53,209 bases of DNA from Streptomyces himalayensis subsp. himalayensis (GCF_013778455.1 NZ_JACEHE010000042.1:1-53209), one strand, 5' to 3'. Counted from the first letter of the stretch, positions 34,771 to 43,878 are shown. Notes: a model not told the origin generated them from the letters alone. Program-made: numbers and translations.

Positions 34771-36660
34771 TCATGACGTGTCACCATCGCGACGGAGAAC
34801 AGGGCGCAGGGCCTCGATGACGCTGGGGTCGTCCACGGTGGAGGGCATGGGTTCGTCGTGGCCGTCGGCGATGCCGCGCATCGTCTTGCGCAGGATCTTT
34901 CCCGAGCGGGTCTTGGGCAGGGCGGCGACGACCGCGATGTCCTTGAGGGAGGCGACGGCGCCGATGCGTTCGCGTACGAGCTGGACGAGTTCGGCCTCGA
35001 CCTCGCGCGCTTCGCGGTTGTTGCCAGCTTTGAGGACGACGAAGCCCCGCGGGACCTGTCCCTTCAGGGCGTCGGCAACGCCGATGACGGCGCATTCGGC
35101 GACGTCGGGGTGGGCGGCCAGGGCCTCTTCCATACTGCCGGTGGACAGGCGGTGGCCGGCGACGTTGATGACGTCGTCGGTGCGGCCCATGACGAAGACG
35201 TAGCCGTCCTCGTCGATGTGGCCGCTGTCGCCGGTGAGGTAGTAGCCGTCGAAGGCGGAGAGGTAGGAGGCGACGTAGCGGTCGTCGTCGTTCCAGAGGG
35301 TGGGGAGTGCGCCGGGCGGCAGGGGAAGCTTCACGACGATCGCGCCGTCGACGCCCGCAGGCACCGGCTCGCCCGAGGGGTCGAAGAAGCGGACGTCCCA
35401 GCCCGGCAGCGGGCGGGTGGGGGAGCCGGGCTTGAGAGGAGCCGCTTCGATGCCCACAGGGTTGGCGACGATGGGCCAGCCGGTCTCGGTCTGCCACCAG
35501 TGGTCGATCACCGGGACGCCCAGGAGGGCGCTCGCCCAGTGATAGGTCTCGGGGTCGAGGCGCTCGCCGGCGAGGAAGAGGTAGCGCAGGCTGGAGAGAT
35601 CGTAGTCGGCGCTGAGGGCCCCCTTCGGATCCTCCTTGCGGATGGCGCGGAAGGCGGTAGGGGCGGTGAACATGGTCTTGACGCCGTACTCGGCGGCGAC
35701 ACGCCAGAACTGCCCCGCGTCCGGGGTGCCGACCGGCTTGCCCTCGTACAGGACCGTCGTGGCGCCGACCAGCAGAGGCGCGTAGACGATGTACGAGTGC
35801 CCGACGACCCAGCCGACGTCGGAGCCGGTGAACATCGTCTCGCCCGGCCCCACGTCGTAGATGGCGCCCATCGACCAGTGCAGGGCGACCGCGTAGCCAC
35901 CGCAGTCACGCACGACTCCCTTGGGCTTTCCGGTTGTTCCGGACGTGTAGAGGATGTACAGGGGATCGGTGGCGGCGACGGGAACGCAGTCCGCCGGTGG
36001 TGCGGCGGCGACCAGCTCGGCCCAGTCGAGATCGTCCGGCCCCAGCGCGGCCGGCTCCTGCGGGCGTTGCAGGATCACGCTCTTCTCCGGCTTGTGGACG
36101 GCGAGTTCGATCGCCCGGTCGAGCAGCGGCTTGTACGCGATGACGCGCTTGCCCTCGATGCCGCAGGAGGCGGAGACGACCACCTTGGGGGCGGCGTCGT
36201 CGATGCGGAGGGCGAGTTCGTGCGGGGCGAATCCGCCGAAGACGACCGAGTGGACCGCGCCGATGCGCGCACAGGCCAGCATCGCGACGGCTGCCTCGGG
36301 AACCATCGGCATGTAGATCACCACGCGGTCGCCGTGTCCCACGCCGAGCTGCGTGAGCGCTCCAGCGAAGGCCGCCACCTCGTTCCTCAGCTGCGCGTAT
36401 GTGTAGGTGCGCCGGGTGTCGGTCACGGGTGAGTCGTAGACGAGCGCGGGCTGTTCGCCGCGGCCGGCTTCGATGTGCCGGTCGAGCGCGTTGAAGCAGA
36501 CGTTGAGCCGTCCATCGGGAAACCAGCGGTAGAAGGGCGCGCCCGAGGAGTCCAGGGCGCGTCGCGGAGCGACATCCCAGTCGATGCCCTCTGCCGCCTT
36601 CAGCCAGAAACCTTCCGGGTCTTCGGTGCTGAAGCGGAAGACATCCTCGTACATTCCCAT
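34771..36660 (-). CDS. acyl-CoA synthetase, propionyl-/acetyl-CoA synthetase type (PrpE-like)
   Basis: A 629-residue adenylate-forming enzyme with the acetyl-CoA-synthetase N-terminal domain (FDVFRFST-type start, FYRWFPDGRLNVCFNALDRH). It has the P-loop YTSGTTGKPKGV, DVGWVVGHSYIVYAPL, HWWQTETGWPI, YLTGDSGHIDEDGYVFVMGR, DDVINVAGHRLSTGSMEE and Lys in PKTRSGKILRKT. These features and the length fit PrpE-like propionyl-CoA synthetases, which activate short-chain acids. The start is ATG 36658-36660, with GAAGGAG upstream. It is monocistronic or follows the hydrolase at 36836 by 175 bp. Confidence 0.9.
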   Translation of the reverse strand: MGMYEDVFRFSTEDPEGFWLKAAEGIDWDVAPRRALDSSGAPFYRWFPDGRLNVCFNALDRHIEAGRGEQPALVYDSPVTDTRRTYTYAQLRNEVAAFAGALTQLGVGHGDRVVIYMPMVPEAAVAMLACARIGAVHSVVFGGFAPHELALRIDDAAPKVVVSASCGIEGKRVIAYKPLLDRAIELAVHKPEKSVILQRPQEPAALGPDDLDWAELVAAAPPADCVPVAATDPLYILYTSGTTGKPKGVVRDCGGYAVALHWSMGAIYDVGPGETMFTGSDVGWVVGHSYIVYAPLLVGATTVLYEGKPVGTPDAGQFWRVAAEYGVKTMFTAPTAFRAIRKEDPKGALSADYDLSSLRYLFLAGERLDPETYHWASALLGVPVIDHWWQTETGWPIVANPVGIEAAPLKPGSPTRPLPGWDVRFFDPSGEPVPAGVDGAIVVKLPLPPGALPTLWNDDDRYVASYLSAFDGYYLTGDSGHIDEDGYVFVMGRTDDVINVAGHRLSTGSMEEALAAHPDVAECAVIGVADALKGQVPRGFVVLKAGNNREAREVEAELVQLVRERIGAVASLKDIAVVAALPKTRSGKILRKTMRGIADGHDEPMPSTVDDPSVIEALRPVLRRDGDTS

Positions 36661-36835
36661 CGCGCACTCCTTCGTGGCATCGAGGGACCGGTGGTGTGGC
36701 GGTGTACAGAACGGTGTCGGACACAAGTACCGCATGCCGGCCGACATGGTCGAGGATGCCGGAGACCGGCGGTCCGGTCACCGGCATCGCGGTGGTGGGG
36801 CGGACCCGCCCAGCAGACTCCGCCGTCAGGTTTGC

Positions 36836-37747
36836 TCAGGTGCCGAGGTGCTTGCGGAGCCACTGCCCCATCTGCTGGATCGCCTGGTCCACCTCGGGTA
36901 CGCGCCCCGCGCCCAGGATGAAGGAGTGCTGCCCCTCGGGCATCGGATGGACCTCGGAGGTGACCTTGAAGTCCGCGAGGCGGCGGCCGAGCTCGGCGCC
37001 GTCGTCGGCGAGGGTCTCGTACTCGCCGTAGTGGACGACCGTGGGCGGCAGGCCGGTCAGATCGGCGTGCACGAGGCTGATCTGCGGGTCGGCGAAGTCC
37101 ACGGCGGGGTCTTGCAACCAGGCTGCTCGGAAGAGCTCGAGCGTGGCCCTGCTGAGCATCTTGTCGTTGTCTTCGTTCTCGTCGACCGAAGGGTTTTGGA
37201 TGGTGAGGTCGGTCCACGGCGAGACGCTGACGATCGCGCCCGGGGTCGCCTCGCCCTTCGCGAGCAGACGCAGCGGCAGCATCACCGCGAGGGTGCCGCC
37301 GATCGAGTGGCCCGTGCTGCCGATGTTCCTCGGCTCGTAGCCCTGCGAGAGCAGCCACCGGTAGGCCGTCTCGGCGTCGTCGAGCTGCGCCGGGTAGGGG
37401 TGCTCAGGCGCCAAGCGGAAGTCCACGACGAGTGAGCGGGCTCCGGCCGCCTTCGCGATGTGGCCGGCGGCCTTGCGGTCCGAGTGCATCGAGGCGGTGA
37501 CCGATCCGCCGAAGTGGAAGTGGAGCAGCGCCCGGTCGGGGTCCGCGTTCTCGGGGATGGCCCACAGGGCGGGGACGCCGCCTGCGTCGACCTCGGCGTA
37601 GGTGACGCCTTCGGGTTCGGTCGACGCCTTGTGGTTCGAGTCGACGATGTCGCGGATCACGGCCAGGTCGAGGCCGGGTGTCGAGGTCTTCGCGCTCACG
37701 CTCTCGAGGAACTGCGCGAACTGCTGTGCCTCTGGGCTTGCTCCCAT
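36836..37747 (-). CDS. alpha/beta hydrolase, hormone-sensitive-lipase-like (Abhydrolase_3)
   Basis: A 303-residue hydrolase with the HSL-family layout: RLAPEHPYPAQLDD, SPWTDLT, and His near the C-terminus in GQHSF. Two signatures are unusual. The oxyanion motif usually written HGGG is HFHFGGS (76-82), and the nucleophile elbow is GHSIGG (Ser148) where HSL enzymes mostly have GDSAGG. The substrate is unknown, probably a small ester. It is divergent from a wrecked HxlR copy, and the 37828-37851 operator lies between them. Confidence 0.85.
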   Translation of the reverse strand: MGASPEAQQFAQFLESVSAKTSTPGLDLAVIRDIVDSNHKASTEPEGVTYAEVDAGGVPALWAIPENADPDRALLHFHFGGSVTASMHSDRKAAGHIAKAAGARSLVVDFRLAPEHPYPAQLDDAETAYRWLLSQGYEPRNIGSTGHSIGGTLAVMLPLRLLAKGEATPGAIVSVSPWTDLTIQNPSVDENEDNDKMLSRATLELFRAAWLQDPAVDFADPQISLVHADLTGLPPTVVHYGEYETLADDGAELGRRLADFKVTSEVHPMPEGQHSFILGAGRVPEVDQAIQQMGQWLRKHLGT

Positions 37748-37827
37748 AGTGGTGCTCCTTCACAGGTTGCTGCCACGCCCACTTCCCGCGTGCAGCCGGG
37801 TTGATGTGCTGGTCATGACGCTACTGA

Positions 37828-37851
37828 CTGAGTATAGGAAAGTAAACTTAG
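37828..37851. promoter_or_regulatory. HxlR-type operator, copy 1
   Basis: CTGAGTATA and TAAACTTAG form an imperfect inverted repeat around GGAAAG. It is nearly identical to 39324-39347, and the flanking 30-40 bp also match. It sits between the hydrolase and the HxlR remnant. Confidence 0.65.
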
Positions 37852-37868
37852 GTGAGAGGATTGCCCCC

Positions 37869-38068
37869 ATGGATGCGAGGAGGCTCTTCAGGGCATCGGC
37901 ATGGACCCCGTCTCGACCGGGAGACGTCGAACTGCTCGATCGCCAAGGGACTGTGCTGCGGGTTCACTTGTGCCTCAGCGGGGCTGCGGGCGGCCCGTCC
38001 AGCGCGGGCCGCTGGAGTGCTGCGCCGAGTCCGCCGAGCCGCAGGACGGGCCGGTCGTCACCCGGTGA
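37869..38068 (+). pseudogene. HxlR regulator, degraded duplicate of 39367-39876
   Basis: From ATG 37869 the DNA closely follows the start of the intact HxlR gene at 39367: ATGGATGCGAGG, then GGCATGGACC, GTCTCGACCGGGA and AACTGCTCGATCGCC. It is frameshifted, and then jumps to what looks like the C-terminal Cys/Pro region (RGCGRPVQRG to VVTR), ending with TGA at 38066-38068. The whole winged helix is missing, so the copy cannot bind DNA. Confidence 0.75.
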
Positions 38069-38248
38069 ACTCTCCCCGTCGAGCGAACCGTGGGTCCCCG
38101 ACGTAGGGCGTATGGCGTTGCGGAACGGAACCGAGGTGCCGACCGACAGCGGCGACTGTCCGCGAAGTGGTCGCCCATGCGTCGCCTTGGTGGCGGTGTC
38201 GCCCTCTCCTGTGACCGTGCCGGGCGGAAGCTTTTGGCCGGCCTGATC

Positions 38249-39262
38249 TCAGTTGTTGTCGGGCATCATCGAGATCACGACCTTGCCTGCCTTGGTGCGG
38301 CCCTGCTCGACGTGCGCCATCGCCTCGAGTGTCTGGTCGAACGGGAAGGTCCTGTCGATGACCGGGCGGAGCTTCCCGCTGTCGTAGAGGGTGCTGAGTT
38401 TGCGCAGCTGGGAGCCGTTGGCCTGCATGAAGAAGAACTGGTAGCGGACGCCCAGCGCCTTGGCCTGCTTGCGGACCTTGCGGCTGAGCGTGTTCATGAC
38501 TACACCCATGAACGAGGGGGCGCCGAGTTGCTTGGCGAACCCGGCGTCCGGCGGGCCGGCGACACCGATGGCCAGGCCACCGGGCTTCAGTACCGTCAGT
38601 GACTTCTCGAGGTTCGCCCCGCCCAGGGAGTCCAGCACCAGGTCGTAGCCGGACAGCACCTTCGAGAAGTCTTCCTTGGTGTAGTCGACGACGACATCGG
38701 CGCCGAGGCTCCTGACCAACTTCTCGGTGTCGGTGTTCGTGGTCGTCGCCACCGTGGCCCCGAGGTGCTTGGCGAGCTGGATGACCGTCGACCCGAGGCC
38801 ACCGGCACCGGCGTGGATGAGCACCTTCTGCCCCGGCTTCACGCGGGCACGGTCGACGAGAATCTGCCAGGCGGCCAAGGCCACCAGCGGCACTGCGGCT
38901 GCCTCTTGGAGGGTGAGCGAGGCCGGCTTGGGCGCGACGTCGTCCTGGTCGATCGCGATGAACTCCGCGAAGCCTCCGATCCGCAGGTCGCGCGGACGAG
39001 CGTAGACCTCGTCGCCCACTTTGAAGCTGCGCACGGCGGAGCCGACCCGCGTAACGACGCCGGCCACGTCGTGGCCGAGCGGGAACGGGAGCTTGTACTT
39101 CAGGAGTTGCTTGAACTCCCCGTTGCGGACCATTTTGTCCAGCGGGTTGATGCTGGTGGCGCTCACTCTGACCAGGACGTCGCGGTCCCCGACGGTGGGC
39201 TCAGGTACCTGTGCTGCGCGTGCGCCGTCCTTGCCGTACTTCTCGACTACGAATGCCTTCAT
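38249..39262 (-). CDS. NADP-dependent zinc-less alcohol dehydrogenase/quinone oxidoreductase (MDR)
   Basis: A 337-residue medium-chain reductase. The N-terminal GroES-like domain has SINPLDKMVRNGEFK, PLGHDVAGVVTRVG and VGDEVYARP. The Rossmann domain has VLIHAGAGGLGSTVIQLAKH and GADVVVDYTKEDF. There are no structural-zinc cysteines, as in zeta-crystallin-type quinone reductases. It reduces quinones or enones with NADPH. It is divergent from an intact HxlR regulator with an operator in the spacer, a common quinone- or aldehyde-stress arrangement. Confidence 0.92.
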   Translation of the reverse strand: MKAFVVEKYGKDGARAAQVPEPTVGDRDVLVRVSATSINPLDKMVRNGEFKQLLKYKLPFPLGHDVAGVVTRVGSAVRSFKVGDEVYARPRDLRIGGFAEFIAIDQDDVAPKPASLTLQEAAAVPLVALAAWQILVDRARVKPGQKVLIHAGAGGLGSTVIQLAKHLGATVATTTNTDTEKLVRSLGADVVVDYTKEDFSKVLSGYDLVLDSLGGANLEKSLTVLKPGGLAIGVAGPPDAGFAKQLGAPSFMGVVMNTLSRKVRKQAKALGVRYQFFFMQANGSQLRKLSTLYDSGKLRPVIDRTFPFDQTLEAMAHVEQGRTKAGKVVISMMPDNN

Positions 39263-39323
39263 GCCGGCCTCCCTTTCTGCGTGATCTTCTCGGTTGTCGA
39301 TGTGCTGGTAACGACGCTACGTG

Positions 39324-39347
39324 CTGAGTATAGAAAAGTAAACTCAG
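39324..39347. promoter_or_regulatory. HxlR operator, copy 2
   Basis: CTGAGTATA and TAAACTCAG flank GAAAAG, an inverted repeat with eight of nine arm positions paired, placed 20 bp before the HxlR ATG and 62 bp before the oxidoreductase start. It matches the copy at 37828-37851. Confidence 0.7.
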
Positions 39348-39366
39348 ATGAGGTTAGAATCACCGC

Positions 39367-39876
39367 ATGGATGCGAGGATCGAAGCTCTTCAGGATGCCG
39401 GCATGGACCCCCGTCTCGACCGGGACATGTCGAACTGTTCGATTGCCCGGACCCTTGAGGTCGTGGGTGAGAAGTGGACGATCCTGATCCTGCGCGAGGT
39501 CTGGTACGGCTCGTCCCGCTTCAGCGACTTCGAGCGCGTCCTCGGCTGTCCTCGCAACCTCCTCGCGGCGCGGCTCCGGATGCTCGTGGAGGAAGGGATC
39601 CTGGCCACTGAGACCTATAAAGAGCCTGGCTCGCGGAGCCGGCCGAAGTACGTGATCACGCCCAAGGGCATGGATCTGGTCCCGGCCGTGATGGGGCTCC
39701 TGCAGTGGGGTGACCGTTACCGCGCCGACCCGGAGGGCCCGGCCGTACTGGCGCGACACCGCGGATGCGGCGCGCACGTCGATGCCCAGATCCGCTGCGA
39801 ACGGGGCCACGTCGTGCAGGCGGAAGACATCGAGAGCGTTCCTGGCCCTGCATTTCGTATGAGGCCCGCCGAGTGA
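39367..39876 (+). CDS. HxlR-family transcriptional regulator
   Basis: A 169-residue winged-helix regulator: MSNCSIARTLEVVGEKWTIL with the conserved Cys24 used as a redox or electrophile sensor in this family, ILREVWYGSSRFSDFERVLG, LAARLRMLVEEGILATETYK. The C-terminal Cys/His-rich part (RHRGCGAHVDAQIRCERGH) could bind a metal or form a disulfide. It is divergent from the quinone-type oxidoreductase and likely regulates it. Its decayed duplicate at 37869 stands before the hydrolase, so this protein may control both operators. Confidence 0.92.
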   Translation: MDARIEALQDAGMDPRLDRDMSNCSIARTLEVVGEKWTILILREVWYGSSRFSDFERVLGCPRNLLAARLRMLVEEGILATETYKEPGSRSRPKYVITPKGMDLVPAVMGLLQWGDRYRADPEGPAVLARHRGCGAHVDAQIRCERGHVVQAEDIESVPGPAFRMRPAE

Positions 39877-39910
39877 GCTGAGGCTCTTGCGCCCGGAGTT
39901 CGTGGTGGGC

Positions 39911-40440
39911 TCAGTCTGCCCGGGTGTGCTCACTCCGTCTGGCTCGGGCCTGGTGGAGGCGGACCTTGGTGCGGTTGCCGCAGCGGGACATGGAGCACCA
40001 GCGGCGGTTGTGGGCGGGGGAGCGGTCCAGGAAGCGCAGGGCGCACATGTCCGGCCGCAGACGCGTACGCGCCGGATCTCGGCGGACAGAAGCAGATCGA
40101 CGGCGTCCTGGGCGATCAGTGCCAGTGCGGCTGCGGGATTTGTGGCGTGCTCGTGGTGTCGGCGGGCTCCAGGCGTCCGTCCGTGACGGCGATCTGCAGG
40201 GCGGGGCGGGGGGCCTCCGCTGCCGCTCGGTTGAGCATGGTGACGTCGCCGGATGAGGGCAACGGGCCGTCGGCGACCGCGAGTACGGCCCGGTCGACCG
40301 TCTCACGCAGTCGTCGGCCCGAAACGCCAGGATACGGCGGCACCGGCGGGGTCCGGGGTGCCCGGTGTGAGCAGGTCGGCCTGCTGAAGCCAGAGGGCCA
40401 GGTCGTCCGAATTTCGGAGAGTGCCACCAGCTGCTGGACG
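39911..40440 (-). pseudogene. CGNR zinc-finger (ABATE-domain) protein, frameshifted
   Basis: The reverse-strand C-terminus reads ALRFLDRSPAHNRRWCSMSR then CGNRTKVRLHQARAR, the CGNR zinc-finger signature, ending at 39911-39913. Upstream pieces in other frames are EHATNPAAALALIAQDAVDL with LLSAEIRRVRVC, LRETVDRAVLAVADGPLPSS, and LALWLQQADLLTPGTPD, all fitting the ABATE-type N-terminal domain. At least three frameshifts separate them. CGNR proteins are putative stress-related regulators. Confidence 0.75.
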
Positions 40441-40599
40441 CCATCGACCGCTCCTCCGCCGAAGGCGCCGCACAGAACCTTGGCCTGACCGGCCCGACCC
40501 CGGTGAGAACGGCGTATGCGCCCGGGCGGCCCCATGCCGACTGTCCGCGCGCCTGTCGCTGCGCTCCGCCGTCGGCCTAGATCGGCGCACGCCGTAGGA

Positions 40600-41080
40600 A
40601 CGACTCCGCGGATCAGCTGTCCAGCCGCGGTCGAAGCCACGGGGCACCGGATCGAGTTCGGCCGCCGCTCCGCACAGAGCACACAGTCGGGTGCCCGGGT
40701 GCTGCGCCGCATCCAGGGCCTTGTCCAGGGTCAGCACCGGCGCCCCGGCCGGGGCCTCTTTGCAGTCGACGGCGTGCACGACGCCCCGGCCAGGCCCGCG
40801 GCCCTCGGTCTTCTGCAGCACCCAGCCCGACGGCCGGCGCGGCCCGAGGGCTTGCTCCACGAGAGAGGGCGGCTCCAGATACTCGGTGGGCACCTGGTCA
40901 TACAAGACGCCTACGAGACGCCGTCGACGGGCCGCACGTGTTCAGGTGCGCACCCACACCCGGTACCCGGCAGGCTCCACGCTGTGCTCCGGCCCGTTCC
41001 GGTACGCCGGGAGGCCAACCTTGTACCTCCAGCCGTCCCGCACCTGACGGCGAGCTCAGATCCGCGCAACTTCTCTGAAC
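40600..41080 (-). pseudogene. DUF6233-family protein, frameshifted
   Basis: Reverse-strand pieces VRDGWRYKVGLPAYRNGPEH, PAGYRVWVRT, EHVRPVDGVS, YDQVPTEYLEPPS and GWVLQKTEGRGPGRGVVHAV / DCKEAPAGAPVLTLDKALDA / LCALCGAAAEL match, in order, a protein type (DUF6233) seen almost only in Streptomyces. Stops and shifts lie between VWVRT and YDQVP. The function of the family is unknown. The CALC motif is conserved, suggesting metal binding. Confidence 0.6.
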
Positions 41081-41140
41081 TGCAGGAGCGGCTGGCACCC
41101 GCAAGTGATGACGCTGAGTGAACTATGCCGGGGCGGGCCG

Positions 41141-42655
41141 TCAGTGGGTGGCGAGTTCGCCGGTGAGTTTGCCGTGGAGGTCAGCGCTGGGTTCGTTCAG
41201 GCCGATGATCTCGACCGTCTTGCCGCGCTGGGCGTACTTGGTCTCTATGGCATCCAGAGCGGCCACTGAGGAGGCGTCCCAGACGTGCGCGGCGGACAGA
41301 TCGATGATGACCTTGTCGGGGTCGGCGGCGTAGTTGAACTGGCCGACGAGGTCGTTGGAGGAGGCGAAGAACAGCTCGCCGGTCACCGAGTACACCACGG
41401 TGGCGTTGTCGGGGTCGGTGACGGCGGTGACGTTGGCGACGTGGGCGACGCGCTTGGCGAAGATGACCATGGCGGTGACGGATCCGACGACGACGCCGAT
41501 GGCGAGGTTGTCGGTGGCGACCACGCAGACGACGGTGATGACCATGACGGCGATTTCGCCGGCGGGCATGCGCTTCAGCGTCTTGAGGGCGATGGAGTGC
41601 CAGTCGAAGGTCGCGAAGGACACCATGACCATGACGGCGACCAGGGCGGCCATGGGGATGTCGGAGACGACCGGGCCGAAGACGATGCACAGCATCATCA
41701 GGAAAACGCCTGCCAGGAAGGTGGAAAGGCGGGTGCGGGCTCCGGACACCTTCACGTTGATCATCGTCTGGCCGATCATGGCGCAGCCGCCCATGCCGCC
41801 GAAGAAGCCGGTGACGATGTTGGCGACGCCCTGGCCGATGGACTCGCGGGTCTTGGAGGAGTGGGTGTCGGTGATGTCGTCGACCAGCTTCGCCGTCATC
41901 AGCGACTCCATCAGCCCGACCAGTGCCATCGCGAAGGCGTAGGGGGCGATGGTGGTCAGAGTGTCCAGGGTGAACGGCACGTTCGGCACACCGGGCACCG
42001 GCAGGGAGGACGGCAGGGCGCCCTTGTCGCCCACGGTCGGTACGGCGATACCGGCGGCGACGGTGATGACGGTCAGGATCACGATCGATACCAGCGGCGC
42101 CGGGATCACGGTGGTGACCCTAGGGAAGAACACCATCAGTGCCAGACCGGCCGCGATCAGCGGGTAGACCGGCCAGGGCACGCCCGTCATCTCGGGAACC
42201 TGGGCGATGAAGATCAGGATGGCGAGGGCGTTGACGAATCCGACCATCACGCTGCGGGGCACGAACCGCATCAGCTTCGCCACCCCGAGCGCGCCGAGCG
42301 CGATCTGGATGACACCGGCCAGGATGACGGCGGCGATCAGGTAGCCCAGGCCGTGTTCGCGGTTCAGGGGTGCGATCACGAGCGCGACGGCGCCGGTGGC
42401 GGCGGAGATCATCGCCCGGCGGCCGCCGACGATCGAGATGGTCACGGCCATGGTGAACGAGGCGAACAGTCCCATCGCCGGGTCGACACCGGCGATGATC
42501 GAGAAGGAGATCGCCTCGGGGATCAGCGCGAGGGCTACGACCAGGCCGGCCAGCACCTCGGTGCGCCAGACTTTCGGGTTGTTCAGCCAGTCGGGGCGCA
42601 GGCCGCGCAGGCGCGCGGCGGGGGAGACAACGGAAGAAGACAAGGAATCGGGCAC
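41141..42655 (-). CDS. SulP-family anion transporter with STAS domain
   Basis: A 504-residue membrane protein. About 10-12 hydrophobic segments include the SulP signature region LVVALALIPEAISFSIIAGV, then GAVALVIAPLNREHGLGYLI and ESIGQGVANIVTGFFGGMGG. A C-terminal STAS domain (about 395-500) includes VVYSVTGELFFASSNDLVGQ and VIIDLSAAHVWDASSVAALD. SulP proteins move sulfate, bicarbonate or other anions with H+ or Na+. GTG 42653-42655 is chosen; upstream codons look non-coding. It is divergent from a MerR regulator across a MerR-like palindrome. The exact anion cannot be told. Confidence 0.9.
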   Translation of the reverse strand: MPDSLSSSVVSPAARLRGLRPDWLNNPKVWRTEVLAGLVVALALIPEAISFSIIAGVDPAMGLFASFTMAVTISIVGGRRAMISAATGAVALVIAPLNREHGLGYLIAAVILAGVIQIALGALGVAKLMRFVPRSVMVGFVNALAILIFIAQVPEMTGVPWPVYPLIAAGLALMVFFPRVTTVIPAPLVSIVILTVITVAAGIAVPTVGDKGALPSSLPVPGVPNVPFTLDTLTTIAPYAFAMALVGLMESLMTAKLVDDITDTHSSKTRESIGQGVANIVTGFFGGMGGCAMIGQTMINVKVSGARTRLSTFLAGVFLMMLCIVFGPVVSDIPMAALVAVMVMVSFATFDWHSIALKTLKRMPAGEIAVMVITVVCVVATDNLAIGVVVGSVTAMVIFAKRVAHVANVTAVTDPDNATVVYSVTGELFFASSNDLVGQFNYAADPDKVIIDLSAAHVWDASSVAALDAIETKYAQRGKTVEIIGLNEPSADLHGKLTGELATH

Positions 42656-42972
42656 CTGTCGTGCTCGGGCACACCCCACTCGGCAGGCCGGGCATGCGGG
42701 AGGACGCGGAATGGCCGGGCCGGCACCCCGCGGGGCGGCCCACAACAGGGGCGGGCCGGAAGTTCAAGAAGGGGTAAGGAGCCGGCGCGCGGACGAGCGG
42801 GGCCGGGCGGCTCACAAACGGGGGTGAGGTGTCACGGCGGGCAGGCGGCGGCGATCAGCGTCATGGGCTCGCGCACGCATCTCTCCTGCAAGAATCGGAT
42901 TGTCGCCGGGGGCGCCATCGGCCCCGACACGAATAGTTGCGGGCAAACGCGGGCTGCCCTCAGCGTCTGCAA

Positions 42973-42996
42973 CTCTACCCTAACGTTAGAGTAGAG
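42973..42996. promoter_or_regulatory. MerR-type palindromic promoter/operator
   Basis: A 24-bp inverted repeat, CTCTACCCTAAC then GTTAGAGTAGAG, with 11 of 12 arm positions paired, 61 bp before the MerR start. MerR proteins bind such repeats inside over-spaced promoters and twist them to activate. It lies between MerR and the SulP gene, although more than 300 bp from the latter. Confidence 0.75.
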
Positions 42997-43056
42997 GTTG
43001 GTGAGGTCGTACCGGACGCGGCCCGCCCGGACGAGACGCAGCAGAGGATCACGGGC

Positions 43057-43470
43057 GTGGACGACAAGCACATGCAGATCGGCGAAGTCGCCGCGCGGAC
43101 GGAGCTGTCCCTGCGCACTATCCGGCACTACGAGGAAACCGGCCTGGTCACCCCCTCCGCCCGTTCCCAGGGCGGCTTCCGCCTCTACACCGAGAGCGAC
43201 GTGCAGAGGCTCATGGCCATCCGCCGCATGAAGCCGCTCGGCTTCACCCTCGACCAGATGCGCGATCTGCTGGATGCCACCGACCGCCTCGACACTGGCG
43301 CCGACCTGAACAGCGACGAACGGGAGGCCCTGGTGACGCGCGTGCGGACCTACGAGCGGGCCGCTGCCGGGCAGGTGGAGAAACTCCGGGTCCAGTTGAC
43401 CCGCGCCGAGGACTTCGCCGCCACTCTTCGTGCTCGCCTGGAGCAGAACGCGCCCGCCGCCCGTTCCTGA
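43057..43470 (+). CDS. MerR-family transcriptional regulator
   Basis: A 137-residue MerR-type protein. The HTH_MerR domain (MQIGEVAARTELSLRTIRHY, EETGLVTPSARSQGGFRLYT, DVQRLMAIRRMKPLGFTLDQ) spans residues 6-75. A coiled-coil dimerisation helix (REALVTRVRTYERAAAGQVE) follows. No metal-binding cysteines are seen, so it senses something other than a thiophilic metal. GTG 43057 follows AGAGG; ATG 43072 is the alternative. It is divergent from SulP, which it probably regulates. Confidence 0.9.
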   Translation: MDDKHMQIGEVAARTELSLRTIRHYEETGLVTPSARSQGGFRLYTESDVQRLMAIRRMKPLGFTLDQMRDLLDATDRLDTGADLNSDEREALVTRVRTYERAAAGQVEKLRVQLTRAEDFAATLRARLEQNAPAARS

Positions 43471-43490
43471 CGCGGTGTGCACCGCGCGGG

Positions 43491-43601
43491 TCCTTCCGCG
43501 TCTCCTTCCTGATCGCGACAGCCGCCATGGTCGTCGGACTGATCCTGGCCTTCTTCCTGTCCCGGCAGTGCCCGAGGTCCCGGACCGAGGCGGCGGGCTG
43601 A
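43491..43601 (+). pseudogene. MFS transporter C-terminal fragment
   Basis: The open stretch SFRVSFLIATAAMVVGLILA then FFLSRQCPRSR, ending at TGA 43599-43601, is the last membrane helix and tail of a drug-type MFS permease (DHA2-like). No start or earlier helices are present; it begins just after the MerR gene. Confidence 0.6.
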
Positions 43602-43761
43602 GCCCCGATCCGCATGGCGGCTCCGGATCCGTCGTGCGGTCCCTCAGTCGAGTTGTGCTGCGGCCCGCGTGAGGCTCACCAGTTGGATTAGCCAACCGTA
43701 GTGATGCTGTGGCAGAGTGTGACGCGCACGCCCGGCGCCCAGGCGACGTCGGGCACCCTCC

Positions 43762-43790
43762 CCGGTCAGGTGTTGTACCTGCCTGACCGG
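43762..43790. terminator. hairpin with 9-bp stem
   Basis: CCGGTCAGG and CCTGACCGG are perfect complements separated by 11 bases. It lies between the MFS fragment and the convergent MarR remnant. Confidence 0.5.
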
Positions 43791-43878
43791 CCAGCGTCCG
43801 GAGGGACGTGTCACGCGGGCCGACGGCTATGCCCATCGGTACCAGGGCACGAAGGCGATTGGCGGCATGGAGTGGTTT

